A stretch of 64,000 nt of DNA from Imbricaverruca yamaguchii (lineage: Eukaryota > Arthropoda > Thecostraca > Neoverrucidae). The translations under genes and the position numbers were made by a program. The stretch covers positions 70,001-134,000 of the forward strand of contig JAOTOL010001202.1 in the NCBI GenBank assembly GCA_034440575.1. The letters are read 5' to 3'. Under the pieces are notes generated by a model that saw only the letters and a list, made by a program, of their open reading frames with translations, had not been told where the DNA came from and made no database searches. Below, piece after piece: positions 21,166-31,162 of this stretch (positions are counted from its first letter, which is position 1; each line of letters starts with the position of its first letter).

Positions 21166-22185
21166 CTGTCTCGGCCGCAGGACAATGCCGCTGCCCGCGC
21201 CGCCAGCCGACGCCGTCGATCGTGGTGTGCGGTAGAAGTGCTGGTTTCGTCACCCCTCTCGCCGACTCGGCACCACATGTGGCTGATGTGGCTCGGTGAA
21301 AAAGCCACGACCGGGCGGTCAAGTCTCGGAGAAACTACACCGCCATTCCACTGGCCGGAATTGCACCGTGATCCCAGGTGGCCACCTGAATATTCGACCA
21401 GGCGTGATCATTGCTCGTTGTTCCATGGCGACATCTTTGGCAATAGCTTCCCAGTTTAAATCGATCTCCCCCTCCGTCTATACGAGCACGATTACAACTC
21501 ATCGGTGCTATTTTTAAAACCACTTCTTTACAAGCAATGTCATAAGCTTAATACAGAAGTAGAGGCTGTTCAAGATCGGTAAAACAGCAGCCTCACCTGG
21601 CAGGGCGTCGACACGAATTTTGAATGGAAGGATGGGGGAGGGAGGTGGAAGGAGGGCGAGATAGTTTTAAATCGATTCTCTCTGTTTAACGCCATAGGAG
21701 CAATGTTAAACAACATGAATTCTGAGCGGACGCGTCCCTCGTCCTCCACGATGACGATGCCCATTGACCTTGACGATGAACACGCTTTTGCATTCTAAGC
21801 TTTTGCATTCTATGACGAAGCGGCGCGGCAACCTCACCAAAGTTGTGAGAGACCCGTTTTGCAGTTGGTTCTCTATGTGCAATGCCTATAGAGACAATGT
21901 TATGCTCGTTGAAGGTTGGTGAAGACTGTTCCTCTTACTCGCGCCGTTGCTTGGAGATATCAACAGAGGGTACGAAACGTAAACTGCATTCACCGGTCTG
22001 ACAGACCAATGCTGTCTGGATGACTGCACGAGTCACACGAGGACAGCACCAGAGAATGCATCCAACACAAGAGAGGAGCACCACTTGCCGGAATTCGGTC
22101 GAGTCCTTCCTGAATATCGAGTACATTATGGGATTGAATCTACATAGGGTCGACACTCTGGACTGAGTTCGGGGAGGGGGGGGGG
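21166..22185. other. No gene recognised
   Basis: Contains two related phrases, AGTTTAAATCGATCTCCC at about 21453 and AGTTTTAAATCGATTCTC at about 21664 (with the intervening 200 bases), suggesting an old duplication, and a G-run at 22176-22188. Confidence 0.45.
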
Positions 22186-22380
22186 GGGCAGACCAGATCT
22201 GGGATGGACTGGGTCCTGACGGCAGACCAGATCTGGGCTTGACTGAGTTGGGGAGGGCACAGACCAGATCTGGGTTGCACTTGGTCTAGACGGCAGATCA
22301 GATCTGGGCTGGACTGGGTTCTCACGGCAGACCAGATCTGGGCTGGACTGGGTCCGAACGGCAGACCAGGTCCGGGTCGA
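22186..22380. repeat. 34-37 bp minisatellite
   Basis: Six imperfect tandem copies with core GCAGACCAGATCTGGGCTGG followed by ACTGGGT. The core contains the palindrome AGATCT within CCAGATCTGG. Spacing varies from 34 to 37 bases. Confidence 0.9.
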
Positions 22381-22534
22381 ATGACTCTGTTGGCGTTCCG
22401 GACAGAGTCTAAGCTGGAGCTCGGCCCGAGAGGGGATGGCCCCAGGTCCAGGTCTGGGCGAGGGCTGGGTCTGCGCGCGAGTGTTCGGCGGTCCTTGAGA
22501 CCCGACCACCGTATGCGAAGTGAAGCTCATCCGC

Positions 22535-22765
22535 ATTCACTCAGCTGCCGACCGTGTAAGATCGGCACGGCACCCGTGGTCCCGTGGTATGTCAGTCGAT
22601 CAACACACACTCAGCTGCCGACTGTGTAAGATCGGCGCGGCACCCGTGGTCCCGTGGTATGTCAGTCGATCAACACGCACTCAGCTGCCGACTGTGTAAG
22701 GTCAGCACAGTGTCCATGGTCCCGTGGTGTGTCAGTCCGTCAACACACACTCAGCTGCCGACTGT
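22535..22765. repeat. 70 bp minisatellite
   Basis: Just over three copies of a 70 bp unit containing ACTCAGCTGCCGACTGTGTA, GGTCCCGTGG and GTCAGTC, with few differences between copies. Confidence 0.92.
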
Positions 22766-23349
22766 GTACGCAGAGCAGACCCCGGCTTGGCGAAGCGCAG
22801 CGCCAGCCGGCGCCGCCTGTGTTTTCGTCCGTCGGCCGTCATGCGTCGGCGGCGAACGTCAAACACGGCCGGCCCAGTCGCACCGCACACACCTCAAATA
22901 CGTCCTCCCTGGAATGCGCCGACGGGCACCTCTCGCCGCGCGTCACCAGAAAAGGCGGGCGTCACCGAGGCTCGAACTCGCGACCTGCACCTACCGCCTC
23001 GGGCGGCCATGCGCGCTGAGTGAGAGGCAGGCATCGCCGGGCACGTGAGCCGACGTTGACCGGGTAGATCTGGAAGATGGTGGTATGGAGGTGAAGACGG
23101 GGACGTTTGTGGTCGAGTACTCGCTGATCTCGGCCGATGGGTTGCTATCTGCTGATTCCGGGTCGGCACGGAGACGTCTTCATCTCTCAGCGCACATTGG
23201 CAGCTGTCCCCACCGAGACTGGATCAAAGGGTGACCTTATCACGCGTAAATCGCACGTCCGTAATCCTCTCAAACGGCTGTACAAATATCTTATCATTAT
23301 CAGGGACGGATCGCGTAGCGTTGGATCGGACGTCACAGCGCGAGATCGT
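22766..23349. other. GC-rich spacer with a tRNA-like remnant
   Basis: No gene recognised. A tRNA-like segment lies at 22955-23031 and is listed separately. Confidence 0.5.
22955..23031 (-). mobile_element. tRNA-like sequence, probable SINE head or tRNA pseudogene
   Basis: On the minus strand, GGTCGCGAGTTCGAGCCTCG matches box B and a T-arm, and a CTCACTCAGCGCGC stretch lies at about the distance expected for box A. The acceptor ends GGCG and CGCC pair, but inner pairs and the anticodon arm do not fold cleanly, so a working tRNA is unlikely. Confidence 0.35.
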
Positions 23350-23509
23350 CTTGGTTGAACCACGGACGGCTTAGCTGGATCTCGTGCGTCTTGGTTGGAT
23401 CGAGGACGAATTGGTTGAACCGCGGACGTCTTGGCTGGGTCGCGGACTTCTTGCTCGAACCGCCGACATCTTGGCTGGATCGCGGACGTGTTGGTAGTAT
23501 CGCAAATGT
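23350..23509. repeat. 20 bp minisatellite
   Basis: Eight tandem 20 bp units of the form CTTGGTTGGATCGCGGACGT, with substitutions but no length changes. Two to three further units occur at 23717-23775, beyond about 200 bases of unrelated sequence. Confidence 0.92.
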
Positions 23510-23716
23510 TGGACAACATGATGATGATAATGATGATGATTGAGGTTTTTTGGCGCGTCGACTAGTGTAGGTCACTTAGCGTCCATAACAAAATGCACTA
23601 CCTACGAAGCGGCATACGTGCCCTCGGCACTCATAATCGTCTCCAAGAAGGCTGGAGAGCGTCCTGTTGTTTCACAATATTGGGTTGTATCCTGTGTGTA
23701 AAGGTGACATGTCAGT
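23510..23716. other. Unrelated sequence splitting the 20 bp array
   Basis: Begins with an ATGATGATAATGATG trinucleotide tract and includes GTAGGTCACTTAGCGTCC. It separates two blocks of the same 20 bp repeat, as an insertion would. No terminal repeats or target-site duplications were recognised. Confidence 0.4.
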
Positions 23717-23775
23717 CGTTGTTGGACCACAGGCGTCTTGGTTGGATCGCGGACGTTTTGGTTGAATTGCAATCG
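23717..23775. repeat. 20 bp minisatellite, second block
   Basis: Contains CTTGGTTGGATCGCGGACGT with flanking partial units, the same repeat as 23350-23509. Confidence 0.85.
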
Positions 23776-24492
23776 AGTAAAAACTGTCAGAAGCCGAGAT
23801 ATCGAGTTCTCGACACCTTTTGGCGGAGTGAAGTGACGGTGTAGCCGTCACATCATTGTGCCTTTAAATTGATAATTTCGGTGCATTGAATTTCGGCTAA
23901 TCTCGTCCTTTCACATTGCAAAAGCTGGTTGGCTGGTTGGCTGAATTCAAAAGACCACGAAGTCAGTGACCAGGAAAGTAAATGCGCTAAATATGGATTA
24001 ACCTGATAACAAATCATGTCGGTGGAAATATCGGTACCGGTCCACAGGCACCCCACACACATACTGGGGAGGTGAATTGGTTGGGGGTAGGGGCGAGGGT
24101 GGGAACAACCGAGTTTCGTAAAATTAAACACAATCTCACGGCGTTGCATGAAAAGGATGAACTTGGGCCTTCTCACCCCCCCCACCCAAAACCGGTAGCA
24201 ACTGGCATGCACCGTCTGCTGGTGCCATGTTCGAAGAAGGATGCTGAGCTAGCATAGCTCACATAAATATGCTAAGATGCTTCTATTTGCATTGTGCTTT
24301 GAAACTGCTTCGTCCTAGATCGTCCGTTAGAACCTTAAGACTGATTAGTCCTGAACTCGACATGCGAAGCCGGTAGATACATCCGAACATACCTTAGGGT
24401 GATATACGTGAAAAAGAACAGAAAACCCAACTCGGCACCATTTCTAAGGTGCTCTGTCGTGCCGGTACTGGTCGTGTTTGACAACCTGCTGA
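23776..24492. other. No gene recognised
   Basis: AT-neutral sequence with a C-run near 24174-24182; short open frames only. Confidence 0.5.
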
Positions 24493-24690
24493 CGACCACC
24501 AGCACAAGCCCGGAGTCAGCTGACCAGCGGCCACCAGCACCAGTCCAGCAGTCGGCTGACCAGCGGTCACCAGCACCAACCCAGCAGTCGGCTGACCAGC
24601 GGTCACCAGCACCAACCCAGCAGTCGGCTTACCAGCAGTCACCACCACCAACCCAGCAGTCGGCTGACCAGCGGCCGGCCGTGTCACCGC
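24493..24690. repeat. 36 bp minisatellite
   Basis: Five to six copies of a 36 bp unit containing GGCTGACCAGCGGTCACCAG and ACCAACCCAGCAGTC. The unit length is a multiple of three, so Gln/Ser/Pro repeats appear in open frames; nothing supports translation. Confidence 0.92.
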
Positions 24691-24699
24691 CCCTGACCA

Positions 24700-25215
24700 A
24701 GTCGTAACGCACCGCCGACGATCCGTCGGCTGTTCACATCGTCGTTAAACGCCGGGCGCGGCGGGCCAGGCCGACCGTGCCGATTGAATCTCCTCGGGAC
24801 GCTGCGGGGGACGCCGCGCCGGACGCCGCGCCGGACGCCGTGTCGAGCCGTCGGGCTGCGCGTCCCAGAGAAGATGTGCGCGCGCCCGTCGAGCGGGTCG
24901 GGTCGGCGTCGCCGGACGCGATTTAAAGTGGCGGCCGCCGCCGAGCCGGCCGCGCCGGATTGCCGCTTTGTCGACGCACAAAGCGCGCGTCGGCGCTTCC
25001 GACGGCGCTGCGGGCGCGCCGCATTCCGGCCGTTGTGGCGGCGGCCGCGCCTCGACCGCCGCCTCCGCGCGTCGCCGAGACAATCGCCACCGCGCCGGCC
25101 GCTCGTCACGAGCATTCCTGTCGGCGGCCGAGAGCGGCGTCGCGTCGCGGCCGACGCCGTCCGCCGGAAGACGCCCGGAGCAGTGCGGCCCGGGGTCGCG
25201 TCTAAGTCGTCCGGG
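24700..25215. other. CpG-rich block
   Basis: Very high GC and CpG with a triplicated GACGCCGCGCCG near 24800-24840. Frames are open on both strands by composition; no domain is visible. Confidence 0.5.
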
Positions 25216-25454
25216 CTGGGCCCGAGCGGAACGGACCGGCGCTGGGCTGCCGGAAGCGGACGGATGACCGATACGGAATGGTGGCGAGTCGGAGAGGATT
25301 ATGGGAGCGAAACTGCCGAAGTGGACGGCGCGCCATGAAACGTCAATTCATAACCACACTAGAGGGATAATCACCTCGAGTGGGCACCAATGAGCGCAGG
25401 TGTAGTCAGAAAGTAATTGAAGCGAAGTTAAAGTAGCTGTGGTGGATATTGGTT
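25216..25454. other. No gene recognised
   Basis: Short spacer between the CpG block and a SINE copy. Confidence 0.45.
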
Positions 25455-25600
25455 TTACGATGCGTCGACCGGTGAGTCATGTAAGGACGCCATTCTCTCA
25501 CACCGATTGGTCGCGGGCGAAGAGTAGCGACAAGTAAGTCTCGAACCCACAATCTTTCGATTGTGAGACGGGAAACTTACCCCTAGACTACTCGTTCCCA
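25455..25600 (-). mobile_element. tRNA-derived SINE, family 2, copy 1
   Basis: On the minus strand there is box A like TAGTCTAGGGGTAAG and box B like GGGTTCGAGACTTAC, and then CGCCCGCGACCAATCGGTG and GAGAATGGCGTCC. The last blocks match 54794-54830 (CACCCGCGACCAATCGGCG, GGGGATGGCGACG) in order. The head also contains a perfect CACAATC-GAAA-GATTGTG hairpin that is not part of a normal tRNA fold, so this is a retroposon head rather than a working tRNA. Confidence 0.6.
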
Positions 25601-25723
25601 AGTTAATGGAGTTGAAGTAGTTGAAGTAAATGCAAAGGATGAAAAGTGAACAAAAGTGTCACTTTGGATATGAAGCTGCACATGGGATGTTTTGAGTATC
25701 AGGTGAAATGACATAAAACGAAT
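25601..25723. other. No gene recognised
   Basis: Short spacer with a repeated GAAGTAGTTGAAGTA motif. Confidence 0.4.
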
Positions 25724-25895
25724 GGGAGAGAGTGAGAGTGAGTGAGTGAGTGAGTATGTGAGTGGATGAGTGGATGAGTGAGTGAATGAGTAAATGAGTG
25801 AGTGAGTGAGTATGTATGTGAGTGAGTATGTAAGTGAGTAAGTGAGTGAGTATGTGAGTGAATATGTGCGTGAGTGAGTGAGTAAGTGAGTGTTA
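25724..25895. repeat. GAGT tetranucleotide repeat
   Basis: Imperfect (GAGT)n with TATGTGAGT, GGATGAGT and AAATGAGT interruptions for about 170 bases. Confidence 0.95.
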
Positions 25896-26867
25896 ATCAG
25901 CCGCACCGCGAAATGCCATCGCCGACGACTACAGGCGATGGTCGACAACCTCGGTTTCCCAGCGATGAATCACCAATCCCCAGACTTTGAAGCACACACG
26001 AATGGCACAGCGCGTGCACGTCCATTAAATACCAACACCTCGACAGGCCGCCAGACGAGTGCGCTCATTATGAAGACGCCGCCGGGGCCGTCATCTGGTC
26101 GGGGTGGCAGCGGGCGGCGGCTCTGCACCTGCCGCGGCCGGTCTTGAGCCACCCAGCCGGCCGGCGGCCGGCTATCGCCGCAAATTCGCGCTGCAGCGGC
26201 TGGCGCGGGCGCGCGACCTTGGCCGCGGGCGTCGCGGCGGCGCCGGTGGCGGGCTGCTGGCCCAGTGGCACACAGCCATGAGATGCACCTGCCGCGCCGG
26301 CCGGCGCCGGTATTTCCGACCGGCCGCCGGCCGCCGGCGCCGCCGTCGGCCGCCTGCGGGTAGGTCGGTCGACCGGCGCCTCCTCCAGCCAACCCACGGC
26401 TCGGCACGCCGGACTGACGAAGACGGACGTGTGGCGAACAGAGCACAGATGTAGAACAGACGCAGAACAGATGCAGGACAGATGCAGGACGGATGGTGGG
26501 CAGGTGCGGCCGACAATCGGCTTTGACGTGAGCACATTTAAATGGCGAACCATCTTGCCGACCACGTGGCTGCTTGCAAATGCAGACCTGACATGCAGAT
26601 TAAGCAGAGCCAGACCCGAGAGATAGCCGGCCGTGGCTCGAGGTCATGGGGACAATGACATTGCACCAGATGCTTTTTCTTCAGCGTGACCGTTAGGACT
26701 GCGGCAATCTGTGGCCATTAGCCCTGGCACGACGTGCATTGCGGCTTAGTCCAGATGCCAGGGTTCCATGTATCGTGGACGGATTGTGGTAGATATTTCA
26801 CTAAAAGAAAGTATCGGCATGCCTATTAACAAAGCCCACTCTGATGACGACAGCAACCAGTGGTGAC
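25896..26867. other. CpG-rich block and flanks, no gene recognised
   Basis: The part at 26090-26420 is strongly CpG-rich. A short 10 bp repeat (ACAGATGCAG/ACAGACGCAG) lies near 26440-26490. Open frames are featureless. Confidence 0.45.
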
Positions 26868-27165
26868 GCTACGTCACCAGTCACCAGTGGTGACTATGTC
26901 ACCAGTCACCAGTGGTGACTACGTCACAAGTCACCAGTAGTGGCGCTGCGTCACCAGTCACCAGTGGTGACGCAATGCCACCAGTCACCAGTAGTGGCAC
27001 TGTGTCATTAGTCACCAGTGGTGGCGTAATGTCAGCAGTCACCAGTTGTGACGCAATGTCACCAGTCACCAGTAGTGGCGCTACGTCACCAGTCGCCAGT
27101 AGTGACGCAATGCCACCAGTGGTGACGCAATGTCACCAGTCACCAGTGGTGACGCTACGATCATG
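26868..27165. repeat. 27 bp hairpin-forming minisatellite
   Basis: About 11 copies of a 27 bp unit made of CACCAGTCACCAGTGGTGAC and GCAATGC-type spacers. Many copies contain the inverted repeat GTCACC-AGT-GGTGAC, so each unit can form a small hairpin in single strands. Confidence 0.93.
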
Positions 27166-29229
27166 ATTGTGCTACCTCCAGCCTTTGCCATTCTTCGCCA
27201 AATTTGGTCGGTGTCGTGGTCCCGGTAACTAAGATTGAATGCATAGAAAGACGATTTATTATTTGCTATCGCTTGCTTACACAAAGGAAGCACATATTTT
27301 CTCGGAATAGTCAATTCCTCTGGGAATTACATGACATCATTGATCATTGATGATGAGTTGAGTGAGCTGGATGAGCTCGCTGGTGAGCTCGCCGCTCACA
27401 AGTGGAGCAGAAAGTAACCATTGAGGGTATGAAGTGTTGTCGCACCATCTGTGTTGCTTACCATGTTAACTGGGGAGGAATGTTCAGCCCGGCCCTTGGG
27501 CTTCACATCCCGTGGTTGTGCTCTTTCTGCCCTGCCCCTCCAAATGGACAAGTTTCATTTAAGGACACTGCACTTTGGCTCAACTGTCACTAGTATTTCT
27601 TTTTCGATTCTAAGGACGATGGTGGCATTATTTTTTCTTTAATTTAATAATATTCTAAGTCAGTAAGATAATTTTTAAAACGCTTCAGAATGCATTGCTT
27701 TGTGGTTACTCAAAATTTGTGTGACGTCACAAAGGAAGAATTTATGGATTGTCGACTCCCGGCCATTTGGTTGCTGTATGAAATAATCGGGACAGCTTTG
27801 GCTTGGACCACATCCGATAGTAAAAAAAATGGACATATAAGAAACGGATACGGCGCTGATATTCTTGTTTTGTGCCAAGGTGCACAAATGCAATTGTAAG
27901 TAAGACGCGATGTTCAGCGGCCTTCCGACGGCGGACAAGATGAGGAAGTTGTGGAGCGATGCTGCACGCCGAGACAGTCTTCGCTGATCGCTGCCAGTGG
28001 CTCCGCTTGCTCGGACGAATATTGAAATGTAAGTGTACCACTGCTAAACAGGGCTAAGAGTATTTTGATAGCCATGGGTGCGCCGAAAGTTGAGGGAGGG
28101 TTGGAACCAGAGTTCTCTCTCCTCAGCTCAGTTCTCCTGGAAAGTTGACGTTTTTGTTCCAATTCAGCTTTAGTTCGGCAATAGTGATCCTACCTTCCGT
28201 TTTGGAGATCATTCCAACAAACTAGACACTTATATCTTAACAAGTTTGGAACTGTCATTTGTTGAAGACTTCGGTGCCGTTTTATACTAGCATGAGGTAA
28301 TGTAAGTTGGCTTCTTCCAGCTGACTGACTGCAGCATGCTGAAGACGACGAGACATTCATTACACTTTGCACACAATTGCAGAAACTCAAGCGGTGGTAT
28401 ATTTGCAATGCTTTTCTCAAGCTCGGTGGAATTCGGCTATATGCCTGACATTCAATGTAACAAATTAACCCAGTATGGCGCACATAATGCAGCATGGCGC
28501 ATTGTCTTTCCATTTTTTCACCAATTTTACTCAAACACATAGCACATGCTTTTGCTGCTTTTGCTGTCCACACAATACCGCTTCATGTTTTCATGAAAGT
28601 TGGTAACATTTCAGATCACAAGCCCTCGCATTATTATTCATGACGCGTGTCAGTTGAAAAACTTTGCGTGGAAAATTCCAACGTAACTTTCCCTGGCATT
28701 TCGGACTTGGCCGCTTCGGAACTCCTCGTGTGGGATGCCATCACTATGGGAAGGTTTTTAAAACGGTGGCAACACTTAACTGAAACTATCTAATTATGTT
28801 GTAAATGTTCGTCCTGCGAGCAAAATATTTCAGTTTTGTCTATGAAATATTGCAACCGCTTTTTCTCGAAACCGGAACCCCATTACGTGAAACTTGTCCA
28901 TTGGACCAGTATTCGCGACTAAGTCCTTTTATTCCTCGGTATATGTGTCCTTGCCAATCTGGCTGCCCAGTGATTATTCACTAAAGATGGTGGATGATGG
29001 TGGTCAGGTGGGGACTCACCTCTGACTTTAACTGTAATCATAAGGTCTCTCCGTGACAGTCGTTCGGGAATCTGTCGTCCGTTTCGACCACCTCGCACAG
29101 GTTGACATGTTCTGGACGGCGTTCTGATGACCTGGCGCTGAATTTGGCGTCGGGCGGTGGCCGTGTCGACCGCAGCGGGCGCCAACCTGTCAGATGACCC
29201 CGATGCCATCCACGTGACAGATTCGGCGG
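27166..29229. other. No gene recognised
   Basis: About 2 kb of AT-neutral sequence with open frames below about 130 codons and no domain or repeat that I can name. Confidence 0.5.
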
Positions 29230-29800
29230 CGGCCGAGCTGGACAGACGACGCTGCCGTCGCGCCACACCCCGACAGAGATGGGCCGACAGCGGCGCCGCG
29301 TTTCCCCACCGGCCGGCTTTGTATTGGCCACGCGCACCCGGCGGCGCCGTTTGAGGCGACGCGCGCTGCGATCGGCGGCCGTCTGCGGGTCAGGGGTCGC
29401 GACCCGGCGGCGGCGGCGACAGAGACGAATGGCGCCGGCGGCGGTGTCGCGCCGGCGGCGTCTGCTTTGTAGGCGACAGGCGTGCGCCGACACGCTCTGC
29501 TGCGCGGCGGCGGCGAAACCCGACCGCCCGCGGCCGGCGGAAAGGACGGCCGCGCGTGGGCAGGCGATAGCGACTCACGCCCGCCGGGACTGACCGGCCG
29601 CTGATTCGGCCGTCGATTTCGAATGTGGAGCACCGTGTGTCGGCCGGTCTGTCTGCGCCGGTCCAGGGTAAAAACGGCCCGACGGCGCCGCCGCACGGCC
29701 GTCCCACGGCCGGAAGCCGGGTCGCTGGCGCCGCTGCGCCTAACCAGCCATTTACGGTTCACTTGTCGCGCTAATGACGGCCTCACAATGCCACATCAAC
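29230..29800. other. CpG-rich block
   Basis: Dense CGGCGG/CCGCCG sequence. The overlapping Arg/Ala/Pro-rich open frames on both strands follow from composition. Confidence 0.5.
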
Positions 29801-29871
29801 ATGAACGGCGCCGCCGGTCGTGCGCTATTAGCGATGCGGACCGCGCGTGGACATGCGCCATCGGCTCTGTG

Positions 29872-30360
29872 ATCGGCCGTTGTGATCGGTCTGTGATCGG
29901 CTCTGTGATCGGCTCCTGTGACCAATCGCTGTGATGGACTCTGTGATGGGCTCTGTGGTGGGCTCTGTGATCGGCTCTGTGATCGGCTCTGTGATCGGTT
30001 CTGTGATCGGCTCTGTGATCGGCTCCTGTGACCAATCGCTGTGATGGACTCTGTGATGGGCTCTGTGATGGGCTCTGTGATGGGCTCTGTGATCGGCTAT
30101 TTGATCGGCTCTGTGATCGGCTCTGTGATCGGGTCTGTGATCGATTGTGTGATCGGCTCTGTGCTCGGCTCTGTGATCGGTTCTGTGAACGATTCTGTGA
30201 TCGGCTCTGTGGTCGGCTCTGTGGTCGGCTCTGTGATCGGCTCCTGTGACCAATCGCTGTGATGGACTCTGTGATGGGCTCTGTGATGGGCTCTGTGATG
30301 GGCTCTGTGATCGGCTTTGTGATCGGCTCTGTGATCGGCTCTGTGATCGGTTGGGCGACG
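29872..30360. repeat. 12 bp minisatellite with higher-order repeat
   Basis: Tandem 12 bp units of the type CTCTGTGATCGG, with GATGGG and GGTCGG variants. A longer phrase, GGCTCCTGTGACCAATCGCT, recurs at about 29911, 30021 and 30239, i.e. at intervals near 110 and 218 bases, so larger blocks have been duplicated as units. Confidence 0.92.
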
Positions 30361-30849
30361 TGGTCGGGGGGGGGGGGGAGAGTGTTTTTTTTAGGCGTGC
30401 CGGACCATAAAGGTCATTTGCGCCGCCTTTAAAGGAACACGTTGCATATCTGTCTATGAAAGCGAGTGTTACGATCAAGGTACAGGCAAGTGGACATTTA
30501 CGTTAAGGGAATTTTGCGTTATAGTTTGTGCGAAGTTTTTGGATGCTGGAGGCGGGGGCTGGGTTGGGGACGTCTCCCTGGTGTCTAACTGGTTTTAATT
30601 TTACTTTACTCCTCCACATAATAATTTGTGGTTTGGGTGGGGCTGGGGTGTTTTGAGTGTCGAGTTGATTTTGCCAGGGTGCCGGCTTTAGCCTACTCCT
30701 ATCGAAGAGCACCGAGGGATTTTTACCGTGCGGACAAGGAGGCAATTGTCCACACCGCCTCTCACGCCGGCTGCCGCGTGTTAGTTGTTAGTAGTTGGTT
30801 AGTTTATGCATGCCATGCAGGGTTGTCAGTTGGGTTAGTACGGTGTTTC
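30361..30849. other. No gene recognised; G-run
   Basis: Starts with a G-run at 30367-30378. It may include the distal 3' end of the retrotransposon that follows, whose end I could not fix. Confidence 0.45.
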
Positions 30850-31110
30850 ACAATTTGGCTCCTCTACGTCCGCTGTTCCTCTGGGTAGCCATTTACGTTA
30901 GGTGTCGGAAGGCAAGTCGGCTCATCTACGTCCGACGGCTCCTCTGGGTAGTGGTTTTACGTTAAATAATTTTTTTTTCGTTGTTTTCCTGAAGCAAGTC
31001 GGCTCATCTACTTCCGACGGCACCGCTAGGTAGCCAATTATTCCTAACTGGGAAGCAAATCGGCTCATGTACGTCCGACGCCATGCAGGGATGGCTATTT
31101 ACGTGTTTCC
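30850..31110 (-). repeat. Subrepeats in the presumed 3' region of the retrotransposon
   Basis: Four imperfect copies of a motif with GGCTCATCTACGTCCGACGG followed by CTCTGGGTAGCC and TTTACGT, at about 30853, 30914, 30994 and 31056 (intervals 60-80 bases). They lie just beyond the stop codon of the retrotransposon frame, where such elements often have repetitive 3' untranslated sequence. Confidence 0.7.
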
Positions 31111-31162
31111 TATGAGTGTTTCGCGGTCATGTATTGCTAGTTGATGTGAGCGTTGGTGGTGC

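Noticed and set aside
20318..21459. Proteins of 305-379 codons with APGYKRPAP or STSTRLQAA repeats
   Set aside because: The 27 bp unit is stop-free in several frames on both strands, and a single-base loss near 20870 swaps the frames.
24784..25338. 184-codon Arg/Pro-rich frame in a CpG block
   Set aside because: Several frames on both strands are open together, as composition predicts; no domain or splice context.
30628..30888. 86-codon frame near the retrotransposon 3' end
   Set aside because: No family resemblance; the stretch overlaps low-complexity sequence and probable LINE 3' region.
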